Shown here: piece by piece, positions 36,401-45,947 of the stretch
Layout of the letters: each line of letters starts with the position of its first letter
Position numbering within the stretch: the stretch's first letter is position 1
NCBI GenBank assembly: GCA_021324395.1
Contig: JAJPJG010000031.1
Coordinates: 1 to 64,000 of the forward strand
Length of the DNA: 64,000 bases
Direction: 5' to 3'
DNA from: Spartobacteria bacterium
GTDB lineage: Bacteria; Verrucomicrobiota; Verrucomicrobiia; Chthoniobacterales; Chthoniobacteraceae
Notes under the pieces: generated by a model
What the model saw: only the letters and a program-made list of their open reading frames with translations
Told to the model about the DNA's origin: nothing
Databases searched by the model: none
Made by a program: the position numbers and the translations under genes

Positions 36401-37405
36401 ATGACGAACTCAAAGCAAAATCGATTGGATGATGTAACGATGCTGTTTGGATTTGGAATGCTCCTTGTTGTGCTCGGTCACAGCTATCCGGACTTCGATT
36501 TGACCGTGCTTTCAGTCCAATGGATCTACACGGTTCATCACATCATTTATGCATTCCACATGCCTCTATTTTTTTTCATTTCCGGGTTCTTGTATTTCTA
36601 CACGAGCCGCGGACGCGAAGAGAGCTACGGCGTTTTTTTGTGGAAAAAATTCAAGCGGCTCTTGATTCCGTATTTCGTTATCAGCACCGCGGCTTTCCCC
36701 ATTAAGGCTGCGGCAAGCAAGCACGCACTGCACCCGGTTGCATTCACTTGGCACGATTATGCGGCGACGCTGATTTTTCCATGGAAGAACACGATCATCT
36801 TTTTTTGGTTTTTGCCGACTTTGTTTCTGATCTTCTGCGTCAGTCCTTTACTACGTGTTGCGATCCGACATCGGGCACCATGGCTGCGATATGGAGTCGC
36901 CGTCTTATTGGTGGGAATTAATCTTACTATGCCGTTTAAAAGCGAGGCAGTGCTGAACTGGCAAGGCGTGCTTCACCACCTCGTATACTTTTACGCCGGC
37001 ATGCTTTTCTGTGATGCGCATAGCAGCAGTATTTGCGTCAATGCAAGAGTGTGGCAGGTGTTGTTAGCCGTCGGATTATTTGCGGCGTGTTTCCCGTTTT
37101 CCGAGCAGAATTTCGGGCGGCTCGCGCTTGCATTCACAGGAATTGCAATCAGCCTAAGCATTATAAAGCCGGGCGCGCCATGGCACGCAATGTTACTACT
37201 GATCGGCACTTATTCCTTCGATATTTACTTACTGTCCTGGTTTCCGCAGATTGCATCGCGAATTATCTTCTACGACAAGCTGCACCTTGGTTTTTGGATT
37301 TCCTTCACAGCTCTTTTCTTTTTTGGGTTGATCGCACCCATTCTGATAGCGCGATTTTTTGAGAAGCGCTGGACGAAAGCCGGTATGGTATTCGGGCGCG
37401 CCTAG
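36401..37405 (+). CDS. Acyltransferase family 3 membrane protein
   Basis: A 334-residue integral membrane protein with about ten hydrophobic segments, of the OafA/WecH-like acyltransferase-3 family. It would O-acylate (usually O-acetylate) a polysaccharide. The family signatures are MLLVVLGHSYPD near residue 25 and HHIIYAFHMPLFFFISGFLY near 45-65. It ends 4 bp inside the convergent polymerase gene. The target is presumably the EPS made by this locus. Confidence 0.88.
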   Translation: MTNSKQNRLDDVTMLFGFGMLLVVLGHSYPDFDLTVLSVQWIYTVHHIIYAFHMPLFFFISGFLYFYTSRGREESYGVFLWKKFKRLLIPYFVISTAAFPIKAAASKHALHPVAFTWHDYAATLIFPWKNTIIFFWFLPTLFLIFCVSPLLRVAIRHRAPWLRYGVAVLLVGINLTMPFKSEAVLNWQGVLHHLVYFYAGMLFCDAHSSSICVNARVWQVLLAVGLFAACFPFSEQNFGRLALAFTGIAISLSIIKPGAPWHAMLLLIGTYSFDIYLLSWFPQIASRIIFYDKLHLGFWISFTALFFFGLIAPILIARFFEKRWTKAGMVFGRA

Positions 37406-38745
37406 GAAGTCGCAACCGGCGGCGGAACAGCAGCACGTGCCATAATCGGGCTTAACGCTCGTTTCGGCGAAAGTCGCACCAGCAACAGCGTGGCGAGCAA
37501 ATACAGCCAGGTTGGAAACGCCCGTGTTTCACCCCAATAAAAGATGCGGCATACTTCTGTGAGCCCAATGAAATAGAAAGGATAGAGCAGTAAGCCCGCT
37601 GCGGTTCCGCGTTGAAATGCACGGTAAAGCATCATCCCAATCCACCCAGCGGAAAACCAGAGCACCGATGCGCCGATCAGTCCGAAATCAGAAAATGTAA
37701 TAAACGTTCCGCTGGGATTGTTGAATTCCAGATTCGCATCCTGAGTGAGTATCAACTCAAACTGATCGTTTAACATGTGCATATAAGAATCGATGTTCTT
37801 TGAGAACAGCGGCATCAGCGGAAATTTCCAGAACCACTGGACAGTATAAAACGGCAGATCGAGAACGCCGATGGTTTTGAAATAAAGCGCGCCATTATTA
37901 AGCGCCGTCACGTAGTAGCCGAGCAAACGCATCAAGCTATGCCAAAAGATCGATTCGCCCTGCGCGGCGTAAAAGTTAACCCATGAACGAAAATACTCCG
38001 TTGTCGTGAAGAGAATGAAAATTGCGGCAACGCTCGCAATCGGCAGCAGACTGAGAATTTTGCGTGCGCGAGTGGTGATTTGTTGTCCCAGCTTCAGCCG
38101 CAAAAGCAGAATCGCCGGAGGCAGAGAAACCTCGATAAATGCAAGACGCTCGCTGAAGAAAAGCGCTCGCACCAAAGCCATTGTCGCGAGGATGCTAAGA
38201 TGCCAGCCAGTTTTTTTCCAGCCGAAACGCCAGCCAATCAGCACACCGAGGACGCCCGTTGCCATACCGAATTGCGTGCATGTAGTCACACCCGGCAGCA
38301 ATGCCTCACCTCCGAGATCGCGTGTGATGTAAATACTACCTTCTTCGCCTTTGAGCACCGAGAGGAGCAGTTCGAGCGAAACCCCTTTTCCAATACAGAT
38401 TGCCAGCCAGATCAAATAGCCGGCGGTCGTCATCACAAACCCAGCTTGGAACAATCGAAAGACCAGCAGCCACGGAAACTCCTCGGCACTATTTGCCACA
38501 GGCGTCCGTGGCAGTTTATTCGTTACATTTGCTACGACTGCACCTAGAACGAAAGTGAGGGCAATCAAGCCCATTAATGCGAGATCGATCGGATTAAAAT
38601 GTTTGCCGGTGCGCCAATAGAGCACATAATTTTCGTCGGGAATTAGCAGCGCGAAGAGCGAAAGTGGAATTACCGTAGCGAGGAACAGGTTCAGCGGATT
38701 CATCCACCAAAGGCATGCCAGAGGAACTCTACGCTCTTTCTTCAT
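37402..38745 (-). CDS. Polytopic membrane protein, probable polysaccharide polymerase (Wzy-like)
   Basis: A 447-residue protein with about ten to eleven membrane segments and no soluble domain. The position at the end of a Wzx/Wzc operon and its layout fit an oligosaccharide-repeat-unit polymerase. Wzy proteins are too diverse for a motif call. Large periplasmic loops lie around residues 150-180 and 270-330. It starts in an ATGA overlap with the upstream glycosyltransferase. Confidence 0.65.
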   Translation of the reverse strand: MKKERRVPLACLWWMNPLNLFLATVIPLSLFALLIPDENYVLYWRTGKHFNPIDLALMGLIALTFVLGAVVANVTNKLPRTPVANSAEEFPWLLVFRLFQAGFVMTTAGYLIWLAICIGKGVSLELLLSVLKGEEGSIYITRDLGGEALLPGVTTCTQFGMATGVLGVLIGWRFGWKKTGWHLSILATMALVRALFFSERLAFIEVSLPPAILLLRLKLGQQITTRARKILSLLPIASVAAIFILFTTTEYFRSWVNFYAAQGESIFWHSLMRLLGYYVTALNNGALYFKTIGVLDLPFYTVQWFWKFPLMPLFSKNIDSYMHMLNDQFELILTQDANLEFNNPSGTFITFSDFGLIGASVLWFSAGWIGMMLYRAFQRGTAAGLLLYPFYFIGLTEVCRIFYWGETRAFPTWLYLLATLLLVRLSPKRALSPIMARAAVPPPVATS

Positions 38746-39641
38746 TGCTTAGCGCTCTGTAAAGCAGTCACCTTTTCCATTGGTTTTGCCCCGTGATTGC
38801 ATCGAAGGATTCCGAGGAAAACATCGAACGGCGTGCAGAAACGCAAAACTGCAACGGCGATTTCACCTTTGCAGAGTGAAAACGGTGAGCCGGACAACGG
38901 CACAAGAGTAAACCGCACTAACCAGCGACAAAATTCACCCAGAGTCATTTGATCGCGCAGGCAATGCAGCACCGCACCTTGCGCTTCTCGATATTTGCGA
39001 TATTTCAGCACGCGACAAAATTCCGCGCCCTGTAAATGCATCGGGTGTGAAATTACGATATTCGCAACACGCGACTGCTGGAGACCGAGTTTGTGCAAAC
39101 GGAACATTAAGATACACGCTTCCCCTGCATGCCATTTTTGGCCAGGTCCGAAACGTTCGTCCCAGCCGCCGAGTTTACGCAGGATTGCAGTGTCAAAAAT
39201 TTGATTCCATTCAGTGCCGGTGCCGAGTGTGCCTGTTTTAAAACCGGTTGGCGCGAGCACTTCGCCATGCGAATTGCGATGATACCGCGTCGCAAAGAGC
39301 GTCCATTCCGGAATCATGCCGACTGTATCAAGCCAATGCCGAAATATGCCAATGTCATCAATGAAACTGTCGTCATCGAGAAACATCACCCGCTCACTCG
39401 ATGCATTGGCGAGCAGCACGTTTCGTTTTTCACTAACTCCGCGCAGACAATGATCGCGCAGCACCTGCGCGTGTGATGCGAGCGCCTGCACTTCTGCTTT
39501 GATCGTTGCGAAATCGCCATCTTCCACAAAGATCAGCCACTCGATGAGTCCGTCGTGCATGAGTGGCGCGTGATGCGCAAGGAAATCGCGGATTTTCTGC
39601 AGGTCCATCGTTACCACGCAAATGGAAAGGATCGTTTTCAT
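38742..39641 (-). CDS. Glycosyltransferase family 2-like protein
   Basis: A 299-residue protein starting at ATG 39641 (MKTILSICVVTMDLQK), which overlaps the upstream stop codon (ATGA); longer frames upstream lie in that gene. The GT-A core shows LIFVEDGDF and RVMFLDDDSFIDD (DXD-like) near residue 90 and GGWDERFGPGQKWHAGE near 175. It acts in EPS repeat-unit assembly; its sugar is unknown. Confidence 0.82.
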   Translation of the reverse strand: MKTILSICVVTMDLQKIRDFLAHHAPLMHDGLIEWLIFVEDGDFATIKAEVQALASHAQVLRDHCLRGVSEKRNVLLANASSERVMFLDDDSFIDDIGIFRHWLDTVGMIPEWTLFATRYHRNSHGEVLAPTGFKTGTLGTGTEWNQIFDTAILRKLGGWDERFGPGQKWHAGEACILMFRLHKLGLQQSRVANIVISHPMHLQGAEFCRVLKYRKYREAQGAVLHCLRDQMTLGEFCRWLVRFTLVPLSGSPFSLCKGEIAVAVLRFCTPFDVFLGILRCNHGAKPMEKVTALQSAKQ

Positions 39642-40732
39642 CGCGTGGTTTTGAAGGAGGGAAGCGACTGACCGGTGAGACTTAGCCATCGGCGGAATTC
39701 GACGAATGAAAACGGGCGCCATGGATAAGCGGCGCATCGTTTTTTCGCTGCGATCTGCTCGACCGTCGCGCCTCGCGCGTGTAGTGTTTCACGTTCGGTT
39801 TTGGTGGAAAAAGTGAATCCTGTGAGCGCCTGCAATGCGGCCAGGAAAGCGATGCGATAAATGCGCGGACTGAGCAGAATTGCCGGATCTAATCGAAGTG
39901 AACCCACGAGCCATTCGAGCGCGCCATGTGCATTGCGTTCGGCGAAGCTTTTCAACGCGAGATAGAGGTGAAAATGTCCTGCCGACCAGCGAAAGACGCG
40001 CCTTGGGATTTCGGGATGCCGCTCACGCGCGCGGCGCAGAAGCAACGCGTGACCACGCGCCATGCTCGTGTAATCGCTCGACATGCTCCCCGCTGCGATG
40101 CGGTAGCCGACGAGATATTCGCGCACAACGCGAAACTCGTAACGCTCCGCGATGCGCAGGCAAATGTCCCAATCTTCACAGCCCTGCGCACCCGCCGCGC
40201 GCATTGATTCGTCGTAGCCGCCAATCTCGTTAAGAACGGAACGGCGAATCAGCGGAACGCTCGCGTTACCGATGAAATTGCGATAAAGCAGAGCGCGATA
40301 CACTTCGCCTTCCACTTCCCAAATTGGACAGCCATCGATGATCGCGCCATCGCGGTCGAGGAAAACAGACCAAGCGTAAACCAATCCAACGCGCAGATCA
40401 CTTTCGGCAAACGCCCGGATCTGCTTTTCGATTTTTTCGGGAAACCAAATATCGTCCGCGTCGATCGGTGCGATGAATTCGCCGCGCGCCTCGCGGATTC
40501 CATTATTGCGCGCGGCGGCAACACCGCTGTTCGCTTGTTTAAGCAAATGCACGCGGGAGTCTCTTGCCGCGATTTCGCTAACGATTTGCGCCGTTTCGTC
40601 GGTCGAACCGTCATCTACGACGATCAACTCGAGTTCGCGCCATGCTTGCGCCAGCACCGATTCGATTGCCGAACGAATTGTCGCCGCAGCGTTAAATGCG
40701 GGCATGATTACGCTAACGATGCGGGGATTCAT
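39638..40732 (-). CDS. Glycosyltransferase family 2
   Basis: A 364-residue GT2 enzyme with VSVIMPAFNAAATIRSAIES, LIVVDDGSTDETAQ and IAPIDADDIWFPEKIE (DXD near residue 96). The C-terminal 120 residues contain helices likely to contact the membrane. It overlaps both neighbours by 4 bp and belongs to the leftward EPS operon. Confidence 0.92.
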   Translation of the reverse strand: MNPRIVSVIMPAFNAAATIRSAIESVLAQAWRELELIVVDDGSTDETAQIVSEIAARDSRVHLLKQANSGVAAARNNGIREARGEFIAPIDADDIWFPEKIEKQIRAFAESDLRVGLVYAWSVFLDRDGAIIDGCPIWEVEGEVYRALLYRNFIGNASVPLIRRSVLNEIGGYDESMRAAGAQGCEDWDICLRIAERYEFRVVREYLVGYRIAAGSMSSDYTSMARGHALLLRRARERHPEIPRRVFRWSAGHFHLYLALKSFAERNAHGALEWLVGSLRLDPAILLSPRIYRIAFLAALQALTGFTFSTKTERETLHARGATVEQIAAKKRCAAYPWRPFSFVEFRRWLSLTGQSLPSFKTTR

Positions 40733-42243
40733 GGCTCGCGTCCTCCCATCATCGCAAGGCGCTTAAAGTAAACGGAAGCTTTTTCTCGCAACCGAATACC
40801 GAGCATCTCGTGCTCGCGCGCAAGCAGCAGACACGCGCCGTAAACAGACAGCCCGATCATCACGAGCAACAAGTCAGGAATGCGGCCTTTCAAAATCAAA
40901 TACACACCCGTCATCGCGCATGCGGAAAGCGCGATGCGCCAGATGCCGAGCAAATTCGGAATCGAGCCGAGGATCAGCCGTTGCGCGACGAACATTGCAA
41001 CGCATTGGCCTGCGTAGATCGTGGTATTTGCCCACGACGTGCCGTAGAGGCCCCAGTATTTCGTCGTGAAATACAAAATCGGCCACGCCAGAATCGCGCT
41101 CGCGACGATGATGTTCATTTTCGTTTTTTCCTGATCCGCCGCTGGCAAAACCGCCATGGGGATGTAGCCGATGAATCCGAACGGCACGCCGAGCGCCATC
41201 AATCCGAGATAGGTGCCGCAGAACGGGAGTTTGTTACTGTAGACAAAATGAGCAACATCGTTGCCAAAAATGAAAACGGTCACCGCCCATGCGAACGACG
41301 CGACGGAAAGCATGTGCAGCGTTTTCGTCATCTGCGCGTGAATCGACTCGCGATCGTTGTTCGCGATGGCGGACGAAATCGACGCGTAAAGCGAAGTGCC
41401 GAGGGTGCCGCAGAGTGTATAGATCGAGACGTTAATTCGATGCGCACCTTGAAAAACGGCGAGGTCGTCTTTTACCTCCGGCAGGAGCGAAATGATGATG
41501 CTCGGCGCGGTGAAAACAATCGCCTGAAAGCCCTGCGCTATACCAAATGGAATGCCTTCAATCAACGATGCGCGCGCCATCGGCCACATGCCACGGACCC
41601 ACGCGCCACGCACTTTCATTCCCGTCACGATACAAAACCGGACGAGCAACGTGAGCGCGATTGCGGCGGCTTGCACGCCAAGCAGCACTGTCGCACTTTT
41701 ATTGAACCACACTGCGATCACTGCGCTCGAAATGAAAATCAGACTGCTCTGCGTGAGCGTAAACGCGCAAACGGCGGCAGCGCGCCCTTGGCCGATGAGG
41801 ATGCCCTCGATGAATTCCGACGCGCTGCGCAGAAACGCAATCAGGAACGAAAGCAACACTGCCTGTCGCGTGAGAGCGTCCGGATAAATGCAATATGTCA
41901 CCGCTGCAAAAACCCAAAATAAACCGAATCCGATAACGGATTTTGTAACGAGGCCTGCGCGCAAAAACAGCTCACACTCGCTTGCAAGCTTCGCGAATTT
42001 GCGCGTGCCTACATCGGTAAAACCGAGATCGAGCGCGAGCAGCAGCAAGTTAACGAATGTCATCGCGATGCCAAACGCGTTGATCTGGTCGCGCGGCAGC
42101 ACGCGCACGAGAAACGCGTAAAGTAAAAACGTGAAGACGAGAAACGAGCCTTTGCTGACCGCCAGGAAAAACGCGCCGCGCAAAAATGGATAGCGCGGCG
42201 GCGGCTGGATCGTTTCGGTTTCCGCGTTCACTTTTTCCTCCAT
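40729..42243 (-). CDS. Polysaccharide flippase, Wzx-like
   Basis: A 504-residue membrane protein with about 12-14 hydrophobic helices and the layout of the polysaccharide transport (MOP/PST) superfamily. It would flip undecaprenyl-linked repeat units to the periplasm. It overlaps the upstream glycosyltransferase gene by 16 bp and the downstream one by 4 bp. Confidence 0.85.
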   Translation of the reverse strand: MEEKVNAETETIQPPPRYPFLRGAFFLAVSKGSFLVFTFLLYAFLVRVLPRDQINAFGIAMTFVNLLLLALDLGFTDVGTRKFAKLASECELFLRAGLVTKSVIGFGLFWVFAAVTYCIYPDALTRQAVLLSFLIAFLRSASEFIEGILIGQGRAAAVCAFTLTQSSLIFISSAVIAVWFNKSATVLLGVQAAAIALTLLVRFCIVTGMKVRGAWVRGMWPMARASLIEGIPFGIAQGFQAIVFTAPSIIISLLPEVKDDLAVFQGAHRINVSIYTLCGTLGTSLYASISSAIANNDRESIHAQMTKTLHMLSVASFAWAVTVFIFGNDVAHFVYSNKLPFCGTYLGLMALGVPFGFIGYIPMAVLPAADQEKTKMNIIVASAILAWPILYFTTKYWGLYGTSWANTTIYAGQCVAMFVAQRLILGSIPNLLGIWRIALSACAMTGVYLILKGRIPDLLLVMIGLSVYGACLLLAREHEMLGIRLREKASVYFKRLAMMGGREP

Positions 42244-43235
42244 GGCGCGATGCGAATCGCTGCAATTTGCGCGTTGTAAAATGAGCGCGCCGAGAGCAGT
42301 CCTTGCAATCGGCCGATCGCGATTTCCAATTGGATACGGTTGAACGAAATCGCGCTAATGGCTAATCGCACCGCGGAGACAAGAACTTTCCAAATCCAGC
42401 GTTTTTCAAACTTGCCCAATGTTCGGCCATTGCATTTTCCGAGCGCAAAAAAATAGGGATCGAGTAACACGCCGGAACGCGAAAGCGCCCGCACCGCGTT
42501 GTGCAAATACGAACGCTGTAATCGCCGGACTGGCAAGTGGTGTTCGAGCCGAATCGCCGGATCGTAAAAAATGCGCCAGCCGGCGAGTTGCAAGGCGAGA
42601 CACAATTCGTAATCTTCGCTCGCTTCGAGTGCAGTTCCGGCGCGACCGCCGAGAGAGAATTGAAAGCCTTTTTTTTCCATCTCGCGAAACGCGTTAACGC
42701 GCACGGAAATACCCGCCCCGAAAACGTGCTCCACTTCTCCGGCCAATTCGCGTTGTGGACCTACCGCGTAAGTTGATGCGTTATGCATGAACCAATCGGG
42801 CAGCGCGATTTTGGAAACGGGCGTATTCAATCCTCCAAGCGCACCAAGGCGCGGATCGCCCGACATTGTGTTATGCACGCGCTGGAGGAAATCGGACGCG
42901 GGCCAATTATCGTCGTCGAGAAAACTAACGATTCCGCCTTTTGCCTCGTGCAATGCGCGCAAACGCGCGTTCGTTTGCCCCGGCTGCGGCTCACGAATGA
43001 CACGCAGCGGAATTTCCCGCGTCCAGAATTCGTGCGCGATTCGCGCCGTTTCGTCAGATGACGCATTGTCGATCACGAGCAGTTCCCAATCGAAATCGGT
43101 CTGCTGTGCCGCGAGTTGCTTAAGCACACGCGACAGGCGATCTGCGCTGTTGTGGCAGCAGATCGCGCAGGTGATCGCGAAGCGCGCAGGCACGGCTTCG
43201 GCGGGAGTCGCTTCAGGCGTTTGCTGGAGCGCCAT
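42228..43235 (-). CDS. Glycosyltransferase family 2
   Basis: A 335-residue GT2 enzyme: AITCAICCHNSADRLSRVLKQ, LLVIDNASSDET and IVSFLDDDNWPASDF (DDD near residue 112), then GAGISVRVNAFREME. The start lies inside the Wzc-like gene (23-bp overlap), indicating strong coupling. Confidence 0.9.
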   Translation of the reverse strand: MALQQTPEATPAEAVPARFAITCAICCHNSADRLSRVLKQLAAQQTDFDWELLVIDNASSDETARIAHEFWTREIPLRVIREPQPGQTNARLRALHEAKGGIVSFLDDDNWPASDFLQRVHNTMSGDPRLGALGGLNTPVSKIALPDWFMHNASTYAVGPQRELAGEVEHVFGAGISVRVNAFREMEKKGFQFSLGGRAGTALEASEDYELCLALQLAGWRIFYDPAIRLEHHLPVRRLQRSYLHNAVRALSRSGVLLDPYFFALGKCNGRTLGKFEKRWIWKVLVSAVRLAISAISFNRIQLEIAIGRLQGLLSARSFYNAQIAAIRIAPWRKK

Positions 43236-45342
43236 AAACCCCTTTGCCGTATTCGCCGGCGGAATAGTAATAGTAATAACTCGCGCCGCCGTGCGGAGGC
43301 AGGCGGTTCAAGATAAAGCCGACCGGGCGGGAGCCAGCCTCGGCGAGTTTCATCACAGCGCGAGCGACGGCGCGACGCGGGGTCTTACCGGAATGCACGA
43401 CCAAACACGTTGCATGGACATATTTAATAAGCAGCAAAGTGTCCGCAACGGCATGCACCGGCGCGCTGTCGATGACGATTCGATCGTATTTTAGAAGCGC
43501 TTGCTGGACGAATTCGCCGAAGCCTTTTCCTGAAAGCAATTCAGCCGGATTCGGTGCGCGATTCCCGGCGGTGACAACGGATAGATTTTCGATCTCGTGA
43601 TTGCGCACGCATTCTTCGAGGCGAATTTGTTTTGCAATAATGTCGGAAAGGCCCGGATGGACACCATTATCGAAAAGCTTCTTCGCAATTGTCGGCAGGC
43701 GCAGATCAGCATCCACGAGCAGCGTGCGCAGGCCTTGCTGCGCGAGCGAAACCGCGTAGTTGACAGAAGAAAAGCTCTTGCCCTCGCCAGGAACCGCACT
43801 GGTGAAAAGAAACACGCGCTTCTCGTTGTCGCCGCCCAGTAGCGAAAGCGATGTGCGCAACGTGCGAAATGCCTCGGCAACAGCGCCATGCGGTTCGCGC
43901 AAAATAAGCAGGTCCTTGCCTTCCATTGTTTCCTCCACCTTTGGCACAGCACCGATCGCCGGCAGCGCAAGAATGCGCTCAGCTTGATCGACAGTTTTGA
44001 ATGAGTTGTCCATCGCGTTCAGCACAAACGCAATTCCTACGCCGGCGACGAGGCCACCGATCAGGGTAAGGATGACGTCCACCTTTACCTTCGGCAAAAT
44101 CCATTTGTCGGCGACAAACGGAGGCTCTACAACCCGGAAATTTACCTGATCGACGTTTTTGGTTACATCCGTTTCCTTCAAACGAGTGAGCACCGCGTCA
44201 TACATGGCCCGGCTCGACTGCACTTCGCGCGCCAGCGTGTTATAAGGAATCGCGATTTTGTTGAGTTCGAGAAGCTTTTGCTCACGCTCTTTTAGCGCCT
44301 GCTCAAATTTCTGCTCGGCGTCTTTTGCGGAATTAAATGCGGTGCCGAGCGAATCCGCGGCGACGATCGCAGCGCGTCCGAGCGCGTCTTGCAGTTCCTT
44401 CAGTTCGCTTTGCGCCTGAATGTATTTCGGGTGCTTCGGCAAATAGCGCTGGTTTAAGTTGGCGAGCTGACCTTCCTGCTCGGCGACGCGTTTTTTGATT
44501 TCCACAACCGATGGCGAATTCGCGACGCTCGCAATCGCGAGGAGATCCTGTGCACTTTTTTTCCCAAGCTTCTGCACCTGGCCAAAATCCGCCTCGAGTT
44601 TAAGTCGCTCCGAGCGCGCCGTCGTCAGCTTTTGATTCAGATTTTTCAAATCGTCGAGAACGATGTTCTGCGAATCGTCGAGCGAAACCGCCTGATTTTT
44701 TTCTTTATATTCCTGCAAGGACTGCTCGGCTTTTTCTGCTTTCACACGGAGCCGTTCGGCTTCTTCTACAAGAAAACCGGTCGCCTGTTTTGCGATCTCG
44801 AGCCGCTGCTCCATATTTGAGCGGATGTATTGATTCACGAGCATCTCGGAGATTTGCTTCGCGAGGACACGATCCTGCGCTTCGGCGTCGATCGTAATCA
44901 GACGCGTGCCGCGGACGAGTTTCACTTGCACCCACCATTCGAAGCGATCGAGAATTTCTTTTTCAGAATACGGCTGTTTGCGCTCGCGCAAGCCGAGATC
45001 CTTCGGCGTCATGTTCAGCGCGTTATAGGTATTCCAAAGCATTGTGCGACTCGCGAGGCTCTGCTCGATGGTTTTGAGCGTGTCGAGATTCGACAAATCC
45101 TCCTGCGTCACGCCTTCCAGATTGACGACTTTGCGTTGGCTGGAATCGACCTGGATCGTCGTGCGCGACCAATACAGCTTCGGTGCAAACCAGCAATACA
45201 TCGCGCCGAGCAGGCTTCCGATTAACGCACACGCGACGATCAGCCAGACGCGTTCACGCAAGGCGTGATAGATTTCCTCGAAATTAATGCCCCAGCCCGC
45301 GTCGAGGGTTTCAACGGGTTGCATCGGCTGCGTCTGTTCCAT
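43213..45342 (-). CDS. Polysaccharide co-polymerase and tyrosine autokinase (Wzc-like)
   Basis: A 709-residue inner-membrane protein that controls chain length and links synthesis to export. A Wzz domain with membrane segments near residues 33-50 and 423-441 flanks a long periplasmic coiled coil (about 180-390). The C-terminal BY-kinase has Walker A SAVPGEGKS (515-523), Walker A' LLVDADLRLP (541-550), Walker B IVIDSAP (622-628) and a tyrosine cluster (Tyr689-693, 698, 703) for autophosphorylation. It starts 2 bp after the Wza-like stop codon. Confidence 0.94.
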   Translation of the reverse strand: MEQTQPMQPVETLDAGWGINFEEIYHALRERVWLIVACALIGSLLGAMYCWFAPKLYWSRTTIQVDSSQRKVVNLEGVTQEDLSNLDTLKTIEQSLASRTMLWNTYNALNMTPKDLGLRERKQPYSEKEILDRFEWWVQVKLVRGTRLITIDAEAQDRVLAKQISEMLVNQYIRSNMEQRLEIAKQATGFLVEEAERLRVKAEKAEQSLQEYKEKNQAVSLDDSQNIVLDDLKNLNQKLTTARSERLKLEADFGQVQKLGKKSAQDLLAIASVANSPSVVEIKKRVAEQEGQLANLNQRYLPKHPKYIQAQSELKELQDALGRAAIVAADSLGTAFNSAKDAEQKFEQALKEREQKLLELNKIAIPYNTLAREVQSSRAMYDAVLTRLKETDVTKNVDQVNFRVVEPPFVADKWILPKVKVDVILTLIGGLVAGVGIAFVLNAMDNSFKTVDQAERILALPAIGAVPKVEETMEGKDLLILREPHGAVAEAFRTLRTSLSLLGGDNEKRVFLFTSAVPGEGKSFSSVNYAVSLAQQGLRTLLVDADLRLPTIAKKLFDNGVHPGLSDIIAKQIRLEECVRNHEIENLSVVTAGNRAPNPAELLSGKGFGEFVQQALLKYDRIVIDSAPVHAVADTLLLIKYVHATCLVVHSGKTPRRAVARAVMKLAEAGSRPVGFILNRLPPHGGASYYYYYSAGEYGKGVYGAPANA

Positions 45343-45344
45343 AT

Positions 45345-45932
45345 TTAGAAAATGCTTTCGCCGACGGTGATCACGTCACCGGGCAGGATTAGGAAGTCGC
45401 CGGACTCTTCCGAGCCGGCCATTTTTTTCGCGTTCAATTTGTAAACCGTCTCGCGTCCGCCGGTCTGTCGCTTCAGCACGATTTTGCCCGCATCCGCAAT
45501 GCGTGTATAGCCGCCGGCCATGCCGACTGCTTCGAGTAAAGTAATCGAATCGCGATCCGGCATGTCATAGGAGCCCGGTTTTTGCACCTGGCCGAGCACA
45601 GTAAAACGACGTTTTGCATATTCGGAAACAGTCAGCGTCACCTGCGGATTGACGAGGTAATCTTTTGCGAGCGCTTCGCGAATGACCGCAGCGGCTTCAT
45701 GCGGAGTTTTGCCAGCAATTTTGACAGCGCCGATCAAGGGAACAGCGATCGTGCCATCCTTTGAGACGCGGGAAGTCGTGGCGAGATCGTCTTCCTGAAA
45801 GACTTTGATGTCTACCACGTCGTTCGCGGAAACAAGATAGTTGTCTCCAGTTTTTGCGCCTTGGGCGTTCGCGTGTAATGCACACGCCGCGCTCAACACG
45901 CACACAATGATTTTGTGCCAGTATTTTTTCAT
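45345..45932 (-). CDS. Polysaccharide export protein (Wza-like, short)
   Basis: A 195-residue periplasmic/outer-membrane export protein. A signal peptide ends near ANAQG; the cysteine at residue 18 is not in a good lipobox. The poly-export domain covers about 30-110 (YLVSANDVVDIKVFQEDDL) and one SLBB domain about 112-165 (FTVLGQVQKPGSYDMPDRD). It is shorter than E. coli Wza (about 380 residues) and lacks the outer-membrane helix. The barrel protein encoded next may supply the outer-membrane channel. Confidence 0.9.
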   Translation of the reverse strand: MKKYWHKIIVCVLSAACALHANAQGAKTGDNYLVSANDVVDIKVFQEDDLATTSRVSKDGTIAVPLIGAVKIAGKTPHEAAAVIREALAKDYLVNPQVTLTVSEYAKRRFTVLGQVQKPGSYDMPDRDSITLLEAVGMAGGYTRIADAGKIVLKRQTGGRETVYKLNAKKMAGSEESGDFLILPGDVITVGESIF

Positions 45933-45947
45933 AAAATCCCTAAAGCC

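Noticed and set aside
40810-41922. A 370-codon plus-strand frame opposite the flippase gene
   Set aside because: It is antisense to a clear membrane-protein gene and its Arg/His/Asn-rich product has no motif.
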